Positions 8,959-18,270 of a stretch of DNA of 64,000 nucleotides are shown here, in pieces. How positions within the stretch are numbered: position 1 is the first letter of the stretch; each line of letters opens with the position of its first letter. The DNA comes from an uncultured Lachnospira sp. Its GTDB lineage: Bacteria; Bacillota; Clostridia; Lachnospirales; Lachnospiraceae. The notes beneath the pieces were generated by a model that ran no database searches, was not told the DNA's origin, and saw nothing but the letters and a program-made list of their open reading frames with translations. The stretch covers positions 1-64,000 of the forward strand of contig CAKRIN010000003.1 of NCBI GenBank assembly GCA_934343805.1, read 5' to 3'. The position numbers were made by a program, and so were the translations under genes.

Positions 8959-10140
8959 ATGTATAAAGCATTTTTGATAAAGTATGGAGAAATAGGAGTT
9001 AAGGGAAAAAACAGATTTATCTTTGAAGATGCCCTTGTAAGACAGATTAAGTTCTCACTTAAAGATGTTGAGGGAGAATTTGACGTAAGAAGAGCGGATG
9101 GAAGAATCTATGTAAATGTACTTTCAGACTATGATTATGATGAGGTGATTGAGAGCCTTACAAGAGTATTCGGTATAGTTGGAATTTGTCCTGTAGTTCA
9201 GATTGAAGATAATGGATTTGATGATCTTGCTAATCAGGTTATTAATTATCTTGACAAGGCATATAAGAACAAGAATCTTACATTCAAGGTTAATGCAAGA
9301 AGAACAAGAAAGAATTATCCAATGAACTCAATGGAGATTAATATGGAGCTTGGTGGAAGAATTCTTGATGCTTTCCCAGAAATGAAGGTTGATGTTCATA
9401 AGCCGGAGGTCCTTCTACAGGTAGAGATCAGAGGAGATGTAATCAACATTTACTCTATTGAAGTTCCAGGTCCTGGTGGAATGCCAATTGGAACAGCAGG
9501 AAAGGCTATGCTTTTATTATCAGGCGGTATCGATAGTCCTGTTGCAGGATACATGGTTGCCAAGAGAGGTGTCCAGATAGAAGCAACATATTTCCATGCT
9601 CCTCCATATACAAGTGAGAGAGCAAAGCAGAAGGTAGTTGACCTTGCAAGGATTGTATCTAAGTATTCAGGTCCTATCACTCTTAATGTTGTTAATTTTA
9701 CGGATATCCAGATGGCTATATATGAGAAGTGTCCACATGATGAACTTACAATCATTATGAGAAGATATATGATGAAGATTGCTGAGGATTTAGGAAAGAT
9801 GAGCGGCTGTCAGGGACTTGTTACAGGAGAGAGTATCGGACAGGTTGCAAGCCAGACAATGGCAAGTCTTTACTGCACTAATGAAGTATGTACAATGCCT
9901 GTATTCAGGCCTGTTATAGGCTTTGATAAGCAGGAGATTATTGATATATCAGAAAAGATTGGTTCATATGAGACATCAATCCAGCCATTTGAGGACTGCT
10001 GTACAATATTTGTTGCTAAACACCCAGTAACAAAGCCTAATCTTAATATTATCAAGCAGCATGAGACTAATCTTGAAGGAGTGATAGAGGAGCTTTATAA
10101 GACTGCAATCGAAACAACTGAAAAAATTGTAATTGAATAA
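8959..10140 (+). CDS. thiI: tRNA 4-thiouridine synthase ThiI (no rhodanese domain)
   Basis: ThiI adenylates U8 of tRNA and exchanges oxygen for sulfur. The 393-residue protein has an N-terminal ferredoxin-like region, a THUMP domain (about 60-165), and a PP-loop ATPase domain starting at LLLSGGIDSPVAGYM (about 185). LVTGESIGQVASQT and PFEDCCTIFVAKHP are conserved features of the ATPase domain. It lacks the C-terminal rhodanese domain of the E. coli enzyme (482 residues), like B. subtilis ThiI, which takes sulfur directly from a neighbouring desulfurase; the upstream desulfurase fits. A bidirectional terminator follows. Confidence 0.95.
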   Translation: MYKAFLIKYGEIGVKGKNRFIFEDALVRQIKFSLKDVEGEFDVRRADGRIYVNVLSDYDYDEVIESLTRVFGIVGICPVVQIEDNGFDDLANQVINYLDKAYKNKNLTFKVNARRTRKNYPMNSMEINMELGGRILDAFPEMKVDVHKPEVLLQVEIRGDVINIYSIEVPGPGGMPIGTAGKAMLLLSGGIDSPVAGYMVAKRGVQIEATYFHAPPYTSERAKQKVVDLARIVSKYSGPITLNVVNFTDIQMAIYEKCPHDELTIIMRRYMMKIAEDLGKMSGCQGLVTGESIGQVASQTMASLYCTNEVCTMPVFRPVIGFDKQEIIDISEKIGSYETSIQPFEDCCTIFVAKHPVTKPNLNIIKQHETNLEGVIEELYKTAIETTEKIVIE

Positions 10141-10144
10141 AACA

Positions 10145-10177
10145 AAACCGCTTTATCTGTATCAGATAAAGCGGTTT
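10145..10177. terminator. Bidirectional terminator between thiI and the HPr-like gene
   Basis: A perfect 14-bp stem, AAACCGCTTTATCT (10145-10158) with AGATAAAGCGGTTT (10164-10177), has A-rich and T-rich flanks on both strands. It can end transcription of thiI (+) and of the convergent HPr-like gene (-). Confidence 0.9.
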
Positions 10178-10195
10178 ATATATGTTTAGTAATCA

Positions 10196-10429
10196 TTACT
10201 CAACGATGTATGGCTTTAATACGGCAAGGATAGTATCAATATCATTGTCGGCGTGGATATTAAGGTCGATTGGCTTAGAAAGGTCAAGGCTGAATATACC
10301 CATGATAGACTTGGCATCAATTACATATCTTCCAGAGACAAGATCAAAGTCTACATCAAATTTAGTAATATCGTTGACAAAAGATTTTACTTTGTCAATT
10401 GAGTTTAATGAAATCTTTACAGTTTTCAT
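10196..10429 (-). CDS. HPr-fold protein lacking the phospho-histidine
   Basis: A 77-residue protein with the size and pattern of HPr, the phosphocarrier of the sugar phosphotransferase system. The regulatory-serine region is recognisable (AKSIMGIFSLDL, serine at residue 41), and the C-terminal helix is present. However, the segment that should read GIHARPA around His15 reads SIDKVKSF, so the histidine phosphorylated by enzyme I is missing. It therefore cannot carry phosphate by the usual route and may be a regulatory or decoy HPr-like protein; this is inference. An AAGGAGG ribosome site lies before the ATG. It stands alone, divergent from mtaB and convergent with thiI. Confidence 0.75.
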   Translation of the reverse strand: MKTVKISLNSIDKVKSFVNDITKFDVDFDLVSGRYVIDAKSIMGIFSLDLSKPIDLNIHADNDIDTILAVLKPYIVE

Positions 10430-10531
10430 TAGAATACCTCCTTAAATGTTTTCTATAAAACTATAATATCTATTTGTTAAACCTATGTCAATAAAGAAAT
10501 GTAACAAAAATTAACAGAAAAGAGGCAGAAA

Positions 10532-11860
10532 TTGAAAAAAGTTGCTATACACAGTCTGGGCTGTAAGGTTAATTCATATGAGGCAGAATCAATGGAGATA
10601 ATGCTTCGTGATGCAGGATATGAAATTGTTCCTTTTTGTGATGAAGTTCAGGCAGACATATATATAATTAATACATGTTCAGTGACGAATATTGCTGACA
10701 GAAAGTCAAGACAGATGCTGCATAAGGCGAAGAAGATGAATCCGGAAGCGGTTGTTGTTGCCGCAGGCTGTTATGTGCAGGCAGACCCTGAGGAAGTTAA
10801 GAAGGATGAGTGTGTTGATATTGTTCTTGGTAATAATATGAAGATAGGTGTTGTTGAAGCATTAAATGATTATTATGGTGGCTCGGATAAAACGAGCTAT
10901 CTTGTTGATATTAATGACAAGTATCAGGAGTATGAATCACTTAAGATTAACCAGACAGGGGAACACACAAGAGCGTATATCAAGATTCAGGACGGATGCA
11001 ACCAGTTCTGTTCTTACTGCATAATACCATATGTAAGAGGCAGGGTAAGAAGCCGTAAGCCTGAAGATATAGTAAATGAGGTTAAGACGCTTGCAGCTAC
11101 AGGTGTTAAGGAGGTTGTTCTTACAGGAATCCATATATCATCTTATGGAACAGACCTTGAGAATATAAGTCTTATAGAACTTATAGAGGCAATCCATGAG
11201 ATTGAAGGAATTAAAAGAATACGTTTAGGTTCACTTGAACCAAGAATAATTACAGAAGAATTTGCCAAAAGGATTGCCGGCTTAGAAAAGATATGTCCAC
11301 ATTTTCACTTATCATTACAGAGTGGATGTGACAAGACATTAAAGGCAATGAACAGAAAATATAATACAGAAGAGTATTATGAGGGCTGCGTAAAGTTAAG
11401 AGAAGTGTTTGATAACCCGGCAATAACTACTGATGTTATTGTTGGATTTCCTGGTGAGACAGAAGAAGATTTCGTTGAGACACGGAAATTCCTTGAAAAA
11501 GTACATTTTTACGAAATGCATATATTTAAGTATTCAAGAAGAAAGGGAACTGTTGCTGACAGAATGAAAGATCAGGTTACAGATAACGTCAAGTCAGAAA
11601 GAAGTGCGGTACTGCTTGCGTTAGAGAAGAAACAGTCGCTTGAATATAGAAAAAAATATATTGGAAAGAGATTAGAAGTTCTTATTGAGGAATTGACAGA
11701 AATAGATGGCAGGTCATATTATACAGGATATACGAAGAACTATATAAGAGTGGCGATAGCTGCCGATGAGTTTAAGAGTAATCCTGTCAATGAGATATAT
11801 GAATGTATGGCAGATACGCTTATCTGTGGCGGGGTTACTATATTAGCGAGGTGTAATTAA
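10532..11860 (+). CDS. mtaB: tRNA t6A37 methylthiotransferase
   Basis: MtaB is a radical-SAM enzyme with two [4Fe-4S] clusters that converts t6A37 to ms2t6A37 in tRNA. The 442-residue product has the N-terminal MTTase domain with three cysteines (SLGCKVN, NTCSVT, AGCYVQ), the radical-SAM CxxxCxxC (C156, C160, C163 in CNQFCSYCII), and a C-terminal TRAM domain. The LGCKVN N-terminus separates MtaB from MiaB and RimO. The start is TTG at 10532, after AGAGGCAG. Its TAA overlaps the ATG of coaX by one base, implying translational coupling. Confidence 0.94.
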   Translation: MKKVAIHSLGCKVNSYEAESMEIMLRDAGYEIVPFCDEVQADIYIINTCSVTNIADRKSRQMLHKAKKMNPEAVVVAAGCYVQADPEEVKKDECVDIVLGNNMKIGVVEALNDYYGGSDKTSYLVDINDKYQEYESLKINQTGEHTRAYIKIQDGCNQFCSYCIIPYVRGRVRSRKPEDIVNEVKTLAATGVKEVVLTGIHISSYGTDLENISLIELIEAIHEIEGIKRIRLGSLEPRIITEEFAKRIAGLEKICPHFHLSLQSGCDKTLKAMNRKYNTEEYYEGCVKLREVFDNPAITTDVIVGFPGETEEDFVETRKFLEKVHFYEMHIFKYSRRKGTVADRMKDQVTDNVKSERSAVLLALEKKQSLEYRKKYIGKRLEVLIEELTEIDGRSYYTGYTKNYIRVAIAADEFKSNPVNEIYECMADTLICGGVTILARCN

Positions 11861-12666
11861 TGTCAAGAAAGAATACTAAAGGAACAATATTAGCTATAGA
11901 TATGGGTAATACTAATATAGTTATTGGATGTGTTGATGATGATAATGTAATATTTGAGGAGAGACTCAGTACAGACCTTTCCAAGACAGAGCTCGAATAT
12001 GCCATCAGCTTTAAAAATGTTCTGGAAATCTATAATATAAAATCCGAGGATATCAATGGAGCAATTATATCGTCAGTTGTTCCACAGCTTGTCAATGTCA
12101 TAAAAGCTGCTGTTGAAAAGGTTGTAGATATAGAACCATTAGTTGTGGGTCCAGGAGTAAAGACAGGACTTAACATTCTTATGGATCAGCCTAAGCAGGT
12201 GGGAAGTGACTTAATAGTTGATGCAGTTGCAGCAACACATGATTATGGTGCACCTGTTATTATAGTTGATATAGGAACAGCAACTACTATAAGCACAGTT
12301 GATGAGAATGGTAATTATATAGGTGGTGCAATCCTTCCGGGAGCAGGCGTTTCAATGAATTCACTTTCATCAAGAACTGCACAGCTTCCGAGAATCAGCT
12401 TTGATGCACCAAAAGGACCGGTTGGAAAGAACACGGTTGACTGTATGAAAAGCGGTCTTATATACGGACATGCAGGAAGTATAGACGGAATTATAGACAG
12501 AATAATAGATTGCTGCGGATTCGGAAAGAACGGAAAGCCTGCAGCAAAGCTTGTGGCAACAGGGGGACTTAGCAAGGTTATAATCCCATTCTGCAGAAAC
12601 AGAATTGAGACTGACCCTGCACTTCTTATAAGAGGTCTGAAATACATTTATGATAAAAATGTCTAG
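11860..12666 (+). CDS. coaX: Type III pantothenate kinase
   Basis: CoaX phosphorylates pantothenate, the first step of coenzyme A synthesis. The 268-residue protein is of the acetate-and-sugar-kinase fold: AIDMGNTNIVIG is the phosphate-1 motif, DQPKQVGSDLIVDAVAA the pantothenate-site motif (key Asp), VDIGTATTIS the phosphate-2 motif, and GGAILPGAGVSMNSLSSRTA the family signature. It shares a TAATG junction with mtaB and is followed after 30 bases by coaBC, so two sequential CoA-pathway genes are linked. Confidence 0.95.
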   Translation: MSRKNTKGTILAIDMGNTNIVIGCVDDDNVIFEERLSTDLSKTELEYAISFKNVLEIYNIKSEDINGAIISSVVPQLVNVIKAAVEKVVDIEPLVVGPGVKTGLNILMDQPKQVGSDLIVDAVAATHDYGAPVIIVDIGTATTISTVDENGNYIGGAILPGAGVSMNSLSSRTAQLPRISFDAPKGPVGKNTVDCMKSGLIYGHAGSIDGIIDRIIDCCGFGKNGKPAAKLVATGGLSKVIIPFCRNRIETDPALLIRGLKYIYDKNV

Positions 12667-12696
12667 AAAGTGGCTGCATAGGCGGGAGGAGATAAT

Positions 12697-13893
12697 ATGC
12701 TTAAGGGAAAGACAGTTGTTCTTGGAGTAACAGGCAGTATAGCAGCATATAAGATTGCTAATCTTGCAAGTATGCTTGTAAAGAAGCATGCCGATGTACA
12801 TGTAATAATGACTAAGAACGCATGTAATTTTATTAATCCGATAACATTTGAGACACTTACAGGAAACAAATGCTTAGTGGATACATTTGACAGGAACTTT
12901 CAGTTTAATGTTGAGCATGTCAGCCTTGCAAAGATGGCTGATATATTTCTCGTAGCACCGGCTTCGGCAGATGTGATAGGGAAGATTGCAAATGGGATAG
13001 CAGACGATATGCTGACTACAACAATTATGGCATGCAAATGTCATAAGCTTATATCACCTGCAATGAACACAAATATGTTCACTAATCCTATAGTACAGGA
13101 TAATTTAAAGAAGTTAGAGCATTATGGATATGAAATTATCCAGCCTGACAGCGGTTATCTTGCATGTGGAGATACAGGTGCGGGAAAGATGCCGTCGGAG
13201 CAGGTGCTTCTTAATTATATCTTAAGAACAATTGCAAAGAAAAAGGATATGGCTGGAATTAAGCTTACAGTTACTGCAGGACCTACAAGAGAGAAGTTGG
13301 ATCCTGTAAGGTTCTTATCTAATAATTCTACAGGCAAGATGGGGTATGCTATTGCGAAGATGGCTATGCTTCGTGGAGCAGAGGTAACACTTATATCAGG
13401 AAAGGTATGTCTTGAACCTGTGCCATTTGTTAAGACGGAGGATATTGTCTCGGCAGAGGATATGTATAATGCGGTTGTTGAAAGTGCAAAAGATGCAGAT
13501 ATTATAATCAAGGCAGCAGCAGTTGCAGATTACAGACCAAGTAATGTAAGTGATGAGAAGATAAAGAAAAAAGATGGCGATATGTCAATTCCGCTTGAGA
13601 GAACCAAAGATATAATCGGTACACTTGGAAACAGTAAGAGAGAAGGACTGTTCCTGTGTGGATTTTCGATGGAAACAGAGCATATGCTCGAGAATTCCAA
13701 GGCTAAGCTTGAAAAGAAGAATCTTGACATGATAGTGGCTAATAATGTTAAGGTAGCAGGGGCCGGATTTGGTACTGATACCAATGTTGTTACTGTCATT
13801 ACTAAGGATGCAGTTGAGCAGCTTCCTATGATGAGCAAGGAAGAGGTTGCTGATGCACTTCTTGACAGAATTATGAAAGAAAGAGAAAAGTAA
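12697..13893 (+). CDS. coaBC: Bifunctional phosphopantothenoylcysteine synthase/decarboxylase
   Basis: CoaBC joins cysteine to 4'-phosphopantothenate and decarboxylates the product to 4'-phosphopantetheine. The N-terminal flavoprotein (CoaC, about 1-185) shows GVTGSIAAYK, the catalytic-histidine region VEHVSLAKMAD, APASADVIGKIANGIADDM, PAMNTNMF and the active-site cysteine loop GYLACGDTGAGKMPS. The C-terminal synthase (CoaB) shows TAGPTREKLDPVRFLSNNST and the lysine region KIKKKDGDMSIPLERTKDI. The PxMNxxMW motif has Phe in place of Trp. Length (398) is standard. A GGGAGGAGA ribosome site precedes ATG; a terminator follows. Confidence 0.95.
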   Translation: MLKGKTVVLGVTGSIAAYKIANLASMLVKKHADVHVIMTKNACNFINPITFETLTGNKCLVDTFDRNFQFNVEHVSLAKMADIFLVAPASADVIGKIANGIADDMLTTTIMACKCHKLISPAMNTNMFTNPIVQDNLKKLEHYGYEIIQPDSGYLACGDTGAGKMPSEQVLLNYILRTIAKKKDMAGIKLTVTAGPTREKLDPVRFLSNNSTGKMGYAIAKMAMLRGAEVTLISGKVCLEPVPFVKTEDIVSAEDMYNAVVESAKDADIIIKAAAVADYRPSNVSDEKIKKKDGDMSIPLERTKDIIGTLGNSKREGLFLCGFSMETEHMLENSKAKLEKKNLDMIVANNVKVAGAGFGTDTNVVTVITKDAVEQLPMMSKEEVADALLDRIMKEREK

Positions 13894-13894
13894 G

Positions 13895-13926
13895 AAACAG
13901 ACTGTCGTTACAGACAGTCTGTTTTC
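13895..13926 (+). terminator. Terminator of the mtaB-coaX-coaBC operon
   Basis: AAACAGACTGTC (13895-13906) pairs with GACAGTCTGTTT (13913-13924) directly after the coaBC stop, followed by a short T tract. Confidence 0.85.
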
Positions 13927-13964
13927 ACGTAAAGCTGTTAAGAGAAAATATGTTGACTGAATTG

Positions 13965-14177
13965 CTACATATCTTCGCCAAGTGCTTTGATTCTTCCGTA
14001 AGTACTTAAAAGATACAATCCGGAAAGACCTACAAGTGCATATATTATGCGGTCAACCATGACAGACCTGAATATAAAATGCACAAGGTTAAAATTGAGG
14101 AATCCTATAAGTCCCCAGTTAAGAGTTCCTATTATTGCGATTGTAAGAGCAATGTAGTCTATAGGTTTAGAATTCAT
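13965..14177 (-). CDS. DUF378-type small membrane protein
   Basis: A 70-residue protein with two hydrophobic helices: MNSKPIDYIALTIAIIGTLN with WGLIGF, then IIYALVGLSGLYLLSTYG. The NWGLIGF motif and the length fit the DUF378 (YuzA-like) family, of unknown function. The start is ATG at 14177 because AAAGGAGGG lies 5 bases upstream; the longer reading to 14291 would add 38 low-quality residues with no ribosome site. A small hairpin (TGGAG/CTCCA, 14190-14204) abuts that ribosome site. It is monocistronic and divergent from the HlyD-like gene. Confidence 0.8.
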   Translation of the reverse strand: MNSKPIDYIALTIAIIGTLNWGLIGFLNFNLVHFIFRSVMVDRIIYALVGLSGLYLLSTYGRIKALGEDM

Positions 14178-14359
14178 ATAACCCTCCTTTGGAGAAAAAC
14201 TCCACGTTTTTAATATTGGTTTTGTGATTAGTGTGTGATTGTTTTTTAAAACAATACAGGAAATAAATGGTTTAAAAACTTGTATCTGCAAGGCTTAAAT
14301 GCTACAATTATCATGTTTATGAATTAATATGTATTAACATAGAATAATGAGGTTTTATC

Positions 14360-15748
14360 ATGGCGGGAAAGAAAGTTGTCAGATACAGAAGAAAACCAAA
14401 AGCAGCGGCTGTTATATTTGGAATAGTGCTTGTATATATTGTATGTTTTATTGTTATATATCTATCAAAAGCTAAGGTACAGACATATGAGGTTGAAGTT
14501 GGATCTCTTATGAATAATGCATCTTATACTGCAGTTGCAATAAGACAGGAAGAAGTATATAATTCGTCATTTTCAGGAGATATTAATTATTATCAGAGAG
14601 AAGGAACAAGAGTTATGACGGATGACACTGTCTATACTGTTGATGAGACTGGACGAGTGTCAGATATACTTGCACAATATACATCAGGAGATGGTAATAC
14701 ACTGTCTGATGAAAATCTTGCTGTAATTAAGAATACACTTACAAATTATAAGACTCAGTATGAAGAAAATGATTTTGGCGCTGTATACGATCTGAAATCA
14801 GATCTTAATGCTACTGTGTTACAATCTATTAATGAAAATATTATGGCTAATCTTGATTCAATAGTAGCAAGCACAGGCAGTCAGGATCTTTTTAAAACTG
14901 TTAAAGCAGAAAAGCCGGGAATAGTTGTGTATTCTGTAGATGGATATGAAGATGTTACCCAGGATACAATCAGCAGGGTTGATTTTAAAAAGGCTACATA
15001 TGAAAAACAGAATCTGAAATCAGAGAAGCTGATAGCTGCATCAGATCCGGCGTATAAGCTTATAACAAGTGAGAACTGGACGTTGATGTTTCCTGTTACA
15101 CAGACTGATATAGATAAGTATTCTTTATCATCTAAAGATTCAATATCTATTAAATTTACAAAAGACAATATAACAGGAACATTCCCTTTTAAAATTGTTA
15201 ATGATGGAAAGAATTCATATGGAGAAATAACTTTGTCAAAGTATATGATCAGATATGCAACAGAGAGATTTCTTGATATAGAAATAATTGTATCTGGCAG
15301 ATCAGGAATTAAAGTTCCGGTTTCTGCAGTAACAGAGAATGAATTTTATAAGATTCCTAAGGAATATCTGCTCACTAACGGAGAAAAAGGAGATTATGGA
15401 TTTTTTATAGAACAGAGTGATTCTGACGGAAAGGTTAAGACTGTATTTAAGGCAGCAGATATTTATAAATCAACAGATGATTATGTGTATGTGAAAGAGA
15501 CAGAAATTTCATCTGGAACGAGTATAATCAAGATGGATTCTAATGACAGGTTTGTTGTTGGCCCTGTCGAAAAGCTTAAAGGTGTGTATTGCGTTAATAC
15601 AGGATACACTGTATTTAAATTAGTAGAAATACTTGATGGCAATAATGAATATTACATTGTGAAACAGTCATTAAGTCATGGAGTATCTATATATGACAGA
15701 ATTATTCTGGATGCTGATAAGTATTCAGAGAATGAGATGATTTATTAG
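14360..15748 (+). CDS. HlyD-like membrane-anchored protein upstream of the ylmE/sepF genes
   Basis: A 462-residue protein with a basic N-terminus (KKVVRYRRKPK), one membrane helix (about 18-37) and a large outside domain rich in beta-strand pattern, including a lipoyl/barrel-like VEVGSLMNNASYTAVAIRQEE segment and a C-terminal YDRIILDADKYSENE, as in HlyD-family periplasmic adaptors. No partner exporter gene is adjacent. It lies 8 bases upstream of the PLP-homeostasis gene and before sepF, an arrangement that hints at a role near the division site, but that is inference. Family assignment is from the overall pattern only. Confidence 0.6.
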   Translation: MAGKKVVRYRRKPKAAAVIFGIVLVYIVCFIVIYLSKAKVQTYEVEVGSLMNNASYTAVAIRQEEVYNSSFSGDINYYQREGTRVMTDDTVYTVDETGRVSDILAQYTSGDGNTLSDENLAVIKNTLTNYKTQYEENDFGAVYDLKSDLNATVLQSINENIMANLDSIVASTGSQDLFKTVKAEKPGIVVYSVDGYEDVTQDTISRVDFKKATYEKQNLKSEKLIAASDPAYKLITSENWTLMFPVTQTDIDKYSLSSKDSISIKFTKDNITGTFPFKIVNDGKNSYGEITLSKYMIRYATERFLDIEIIVSGRSGIKVPVSAVTENEFYKIPKEYLLTNGEKGDYGFFIEQSDSDGKVKTVFKAADIYKSTDDYVYVKETEISSGTSIIKMDSNDRFVVGPVEKLKGVYCVNTGYTVFKLVEILDGNNEYYIVKQSLSHGVSIYDRIILDADKYSENEMIY

Positions 15749-15756
15749 GAGGAAAT

Positions 15757-16449
15757 ATGCTTAAGGATAATCTTATTGAAGTTGAGAATAATATCAGGTG
15801 TGCATGTGAGAAGGCTGGCAGAAACCCAGAAGATGTATGCCTTGTTGCCGTTAGCAAAACCAAACCGGAAGAGATGCTCATGGAAGTATACGATTGTGGA
15901 ATAAGACAGTTTGGTGAGAATTATGTTCAGGAAATGGTAGATAAGGTCGATTCATTACCTAAAGATATAACATGGCATATGATAGGTCATCTTCAGAGAA
16001 ATAAGGTCAAATATGTTGTAGGACGTGCTGCAATGATTCATTCTGTTGATTCGGAAAGACTGGCTGTGGCTATCAGCGATGAAGCAGTAAAAAAAGAAAT
16101 GGTACAGGACATCCTTATAGAGGTTAATGTAGCACAGGAAGAGAATAAGTTTGGCGTTTCTTACGAGAATACTGCAGAATTAGTAAAGAATATATCATCT
16201 TTACCGGGAATAAAGATAAGGGGATTGATGACAAGTGCTCCTTATGTTGAAAATCCTGAAGATAACAGAAAGTATTTTAGAGAATTAAAGCAATTATTGG
16301 TTGACATCAATAACAAAAACATAGATAATGTATACATGAATGTTTTATCTATGGGCATGACTAACGATTATGTAGTTGCTATTGAAGAAGGAGCTACACA
16401 TGTAAGAGTCGGAACAGCAATATTTGGAGCCCGTGATTATTCACATTGA
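15757..16449 (+). CDS. YggS/YlmE pyridoxal-phosphate homeostasis protein
   Basis: A 230-residue single-domain alanine-racemase-fold protein that binds PLP without known catalysis and buffers vitamin B6 and amino-acid pools. Landmarks are LVAVSKTKPEEM (PLP lysine), FGENYVQE, WHMIGHLQRNKVKYV, GLMTSAPY and LSMGMTNDYVVAIEEGATHVRVGTAIFG. AGGAGG precedes the ATG by 4 bases. Its place just before sepF matches the ylmE-ylmF order of Firmicutes. Confidence 0.94.
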   Translation: MLKDNLIEVENNIRCACEKAGRNPEDVCLVAVSKTKPEEMLMEVYDCGIRQFGENYVQEMVDKVDSLPKDITWHMIGHLQRNKVKYVVGRAAMIHSVDSERLAVAISDEAVKKEMVQDILIEVNVAQEENKFGVSYENTAELVKNISSLPGIKIRGLMTSAPYVENPEDNRKYFRELKQLLVDINNKNIDNVYMNVLSMGMTNDYVVAIEEGATHVRVGTAIFGARDYSH

Positions 16450-16507
16450 TAAAGGTATTAGGGGATACATAAGTGTGCCATATTATAAGATATAGGAGAG
16501 TGTTGTA

Positions 16508-17059
16508 ATGGGAATGTTTGACGGATTAACTAATATGTTTAAGTTACATGACGAAGATGATTTTGATGATGATTACGAAGATTATGATGATGACTTTGAT
16601 GATTCTTATGAAGATGAGAAACCATCAGCTAGAAAGAAGTTATTCTCAGGAACATCTAAGAAAGATAATATAGAGGATGAAGAGCCTTCATATACAGCAG
16701 AGAAGCCTAGATTTGCAGCTAAGTCTAAGGTTGTTCCAATGAAGACACAATCATCAAGAGGCCTTGAGGTTGTAGTTATAAGACCTGAATCAATGGAAGA
16801 TGCCAAGGAAATTACAGATACACTTCTTACAGGAAAGGCAGTAGTTCTTAATCTTGAAGGTATTCATGTTGAGATAGCCCAGAGAATAATCGATTATTCA
16901 GCAGGATCTACATATGCAATAAGGGGTAACCTTCAGAAGATTACTAATTATATTTTCCTGGTGACTCCACCTAATGTTGATATTTCAGGAGATATTCCTG
17001 AGATTGTAACAGGAGGAATTGATCTTTCATCATTTAATAAGAATGAAAACAGATTTTAG
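16508..17059 (+). CDS. sepF: Cell division protein SepF
   Basis: SepF tethers FtsZ to the membrane and shapes the septum. The 183-residue protein has an N-terminal amphipathic segment (MGMFDGLTNMFKL) for membrane binding, a very acidic Asp/Glu/Tyr-rich linker (about 15-55), and the C-terminal SepF fold beginning EVVVIRPESMEDAKEITDTL, with VVLNLEGI and RIIDYSAGSTYAIRGNLQKI. Length is slightly above B. subtilis SepF because of the acidic linker. A terminator hairpin follows 12 bases after the stop. Confidence 0.94.
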   Translation: MGMFDGLTNMFKLHDEDDFDDDYEDYDDDFDDSYEDEKPSARKKLFSGTSKKDNIEDEEPSYTAEKPRFAAKSKVVPMKTQSSRGLEVVVIRPESMEDAKEITDTLLTGKAVVLNLEGIHVEIAQRIIDYSAGSTYAIRGNLQKITNYIFLVTPPNVDISGDIPEIVTGGIDLSSFNKNENRF

Positions 17060-17071
17060 TAGTTATTAATT

Positions 17072-17105
17072 CAGCCACCTATGTTGTTCATGGGTGGCTG
17101 TTTTA
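17072..17105 (+). terminator. Terminator after sepF
   Basis: CAGCCACC (17072-17079) pairs with GGTGGCTG (17093-17100), followed by TTTTA. Confidence 0.8.
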
Positions 17106-17158
17106 TAAATTCAGAATTTAATTAGATAAGTGAAAATATACGCAGAAATGGGGATTAT

Positions 17159-18247
17159 ATGTCTAAGATTATTAATGTTAAGTATGAAGGCAGACCAAGA
17201 TATGATATTGTTATAGAAAGCGGATTTGAGAAGCTTGCAGAAGCTTTTAACAAGCTTGGAATTACAGGCAGAAAGTTATGTGTAATTACTGACAGTAATG
17301 TTGGACCTTTATATGCAGAGGAAGTTAAGAATGAATTGGTAAAAACAGGCAATAAGGTTTTTGAATATACATTTAACGCAGGAGAAGAGAATAAGAATCT
17401 CGATACAGTTCAGGATGTTTATGAATATCTTATAAATAACCATTTTGATAGAAATGACTGTCTTGTAGCACTTGGTGGAGGAGTTGTTGGAGATCTTACA
17501 GGATTTTGTGCAGCAACATATCTCAGAGGAATAAAGTTTATACAGGTTCCAACATCTTTGCTTGCACAGGTGGATTCTAGTATTGGTGGTAAGACAGGCG
17601 TAGATTTCAGGGCATATAAGAATATGGTTGGTGCGTTTCATCAGCCTGAACTTGTATATATGAATATGTCAGTTCTTAAGTCTCTTGGACGCAGATTATT
17701 TAATTCAGGTTTAGGAGAAATTATTAAGCATGGGCTTATCAAAGATAAAGATTATTATATCTGGCTTAGAGAGAATGCAGATAGGATCAAAGCACTTGAT
17801 ACTGATGCTCTTGAACATATGATATATGTAAGCTGTAATATTAAGAGGGAAGTTGTTGAGAATGATCCTAAGGAGAAGGGTGACAGGGCACTTCTTAATT
17901 TCGGACATACCCTGGGACATGCAATAGAAAAAGAAATGAATTTCTCACTTTATCATGGAGAATGTGTTGTTCTTGGCATGATTGCTGCACTTAATATTTG
18001 TGTGAGCCTTGGAAATATCACAAAGGAAGAACGAGATGATGTACTTGAACTTTTCAGACTGTATGAATTTCCAGATTATGTTACAGGAATTAAAATTGAT
18101 GATGTCATTACAGCATCTAAGAGCGATAAAAAAATGGATGCAGGAAAGGTTAAGTTTATCCTTCTTAAGTCAGTCGGAGACGCATATATTGACAGAAACA
18201 TCTCTGATGAGCAGATGAGAGAAGCTCTTGAAGGGGTAATAAGATAA
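17159..18247 (+). CDS. aroB: 3-dehydroquinate synthase
   Basis: AroB converts DAHP to 3-dehydroquinate, step two of the shikimate pathway. The 362-residue sequence has the NAD and zinc-site landmarks GGGVVGDLTGFCAATYLRG (about 107), VPTSLLAQVDSSIGGKTGVD, the zinc Glu in LGEIIKHGLIKD (about 188) and the zinc histidines in LNFGHTLGHAIE (about 243) and YHGECVVLGM. No other shikimate gene is adjacent; the DAHP synthase that would feed it lies at 54188-55216. It heads a run with lspA, the pseudouridine synthase and the 19720 gene. Confidence 0.95.
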   Translation: MSKIINVKYEGRPRYDIVIESGFEKLAEAFNKLGITGRKLCVITDSNVGPLYAEEVKNELVKTGNKVFEYTFNAGEENKNLDTVQDVYEYLINNHFDRNDCLVALGGGVVGDLTGFCAATYLRGIKFIQVPTSLLAQVDSSIGGKTGVDFRAYKNMVGAFHQPELVYMNMSVLKSLGRRLFNSGLGEIIKHGLIKDKDYYIWLRENADRIKALDTDALEHMIYVSCNIKREVVENDPKEKGDRALLNFGHTLGHAIEKEMNFSLYHGECVVLGMIAALNICVSLGNITKEERDDVLELFRLYEFPDYVTGIKIDDVITASKSDKKMDAGKVKFILLKSVGDAYIDRNISDEQMREALEGVIR

Positions 18248-18270
18248 TCAGGAATAACATGGAGGTTTAC

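Noticed and set aside
14178..14291. N-terminal extension of the DUF378-type protein
   Set aside because: The extension has no ribosome site and an unlikely sequence, while AAAGGAGGG is well placed for the internal ATG at 14177.
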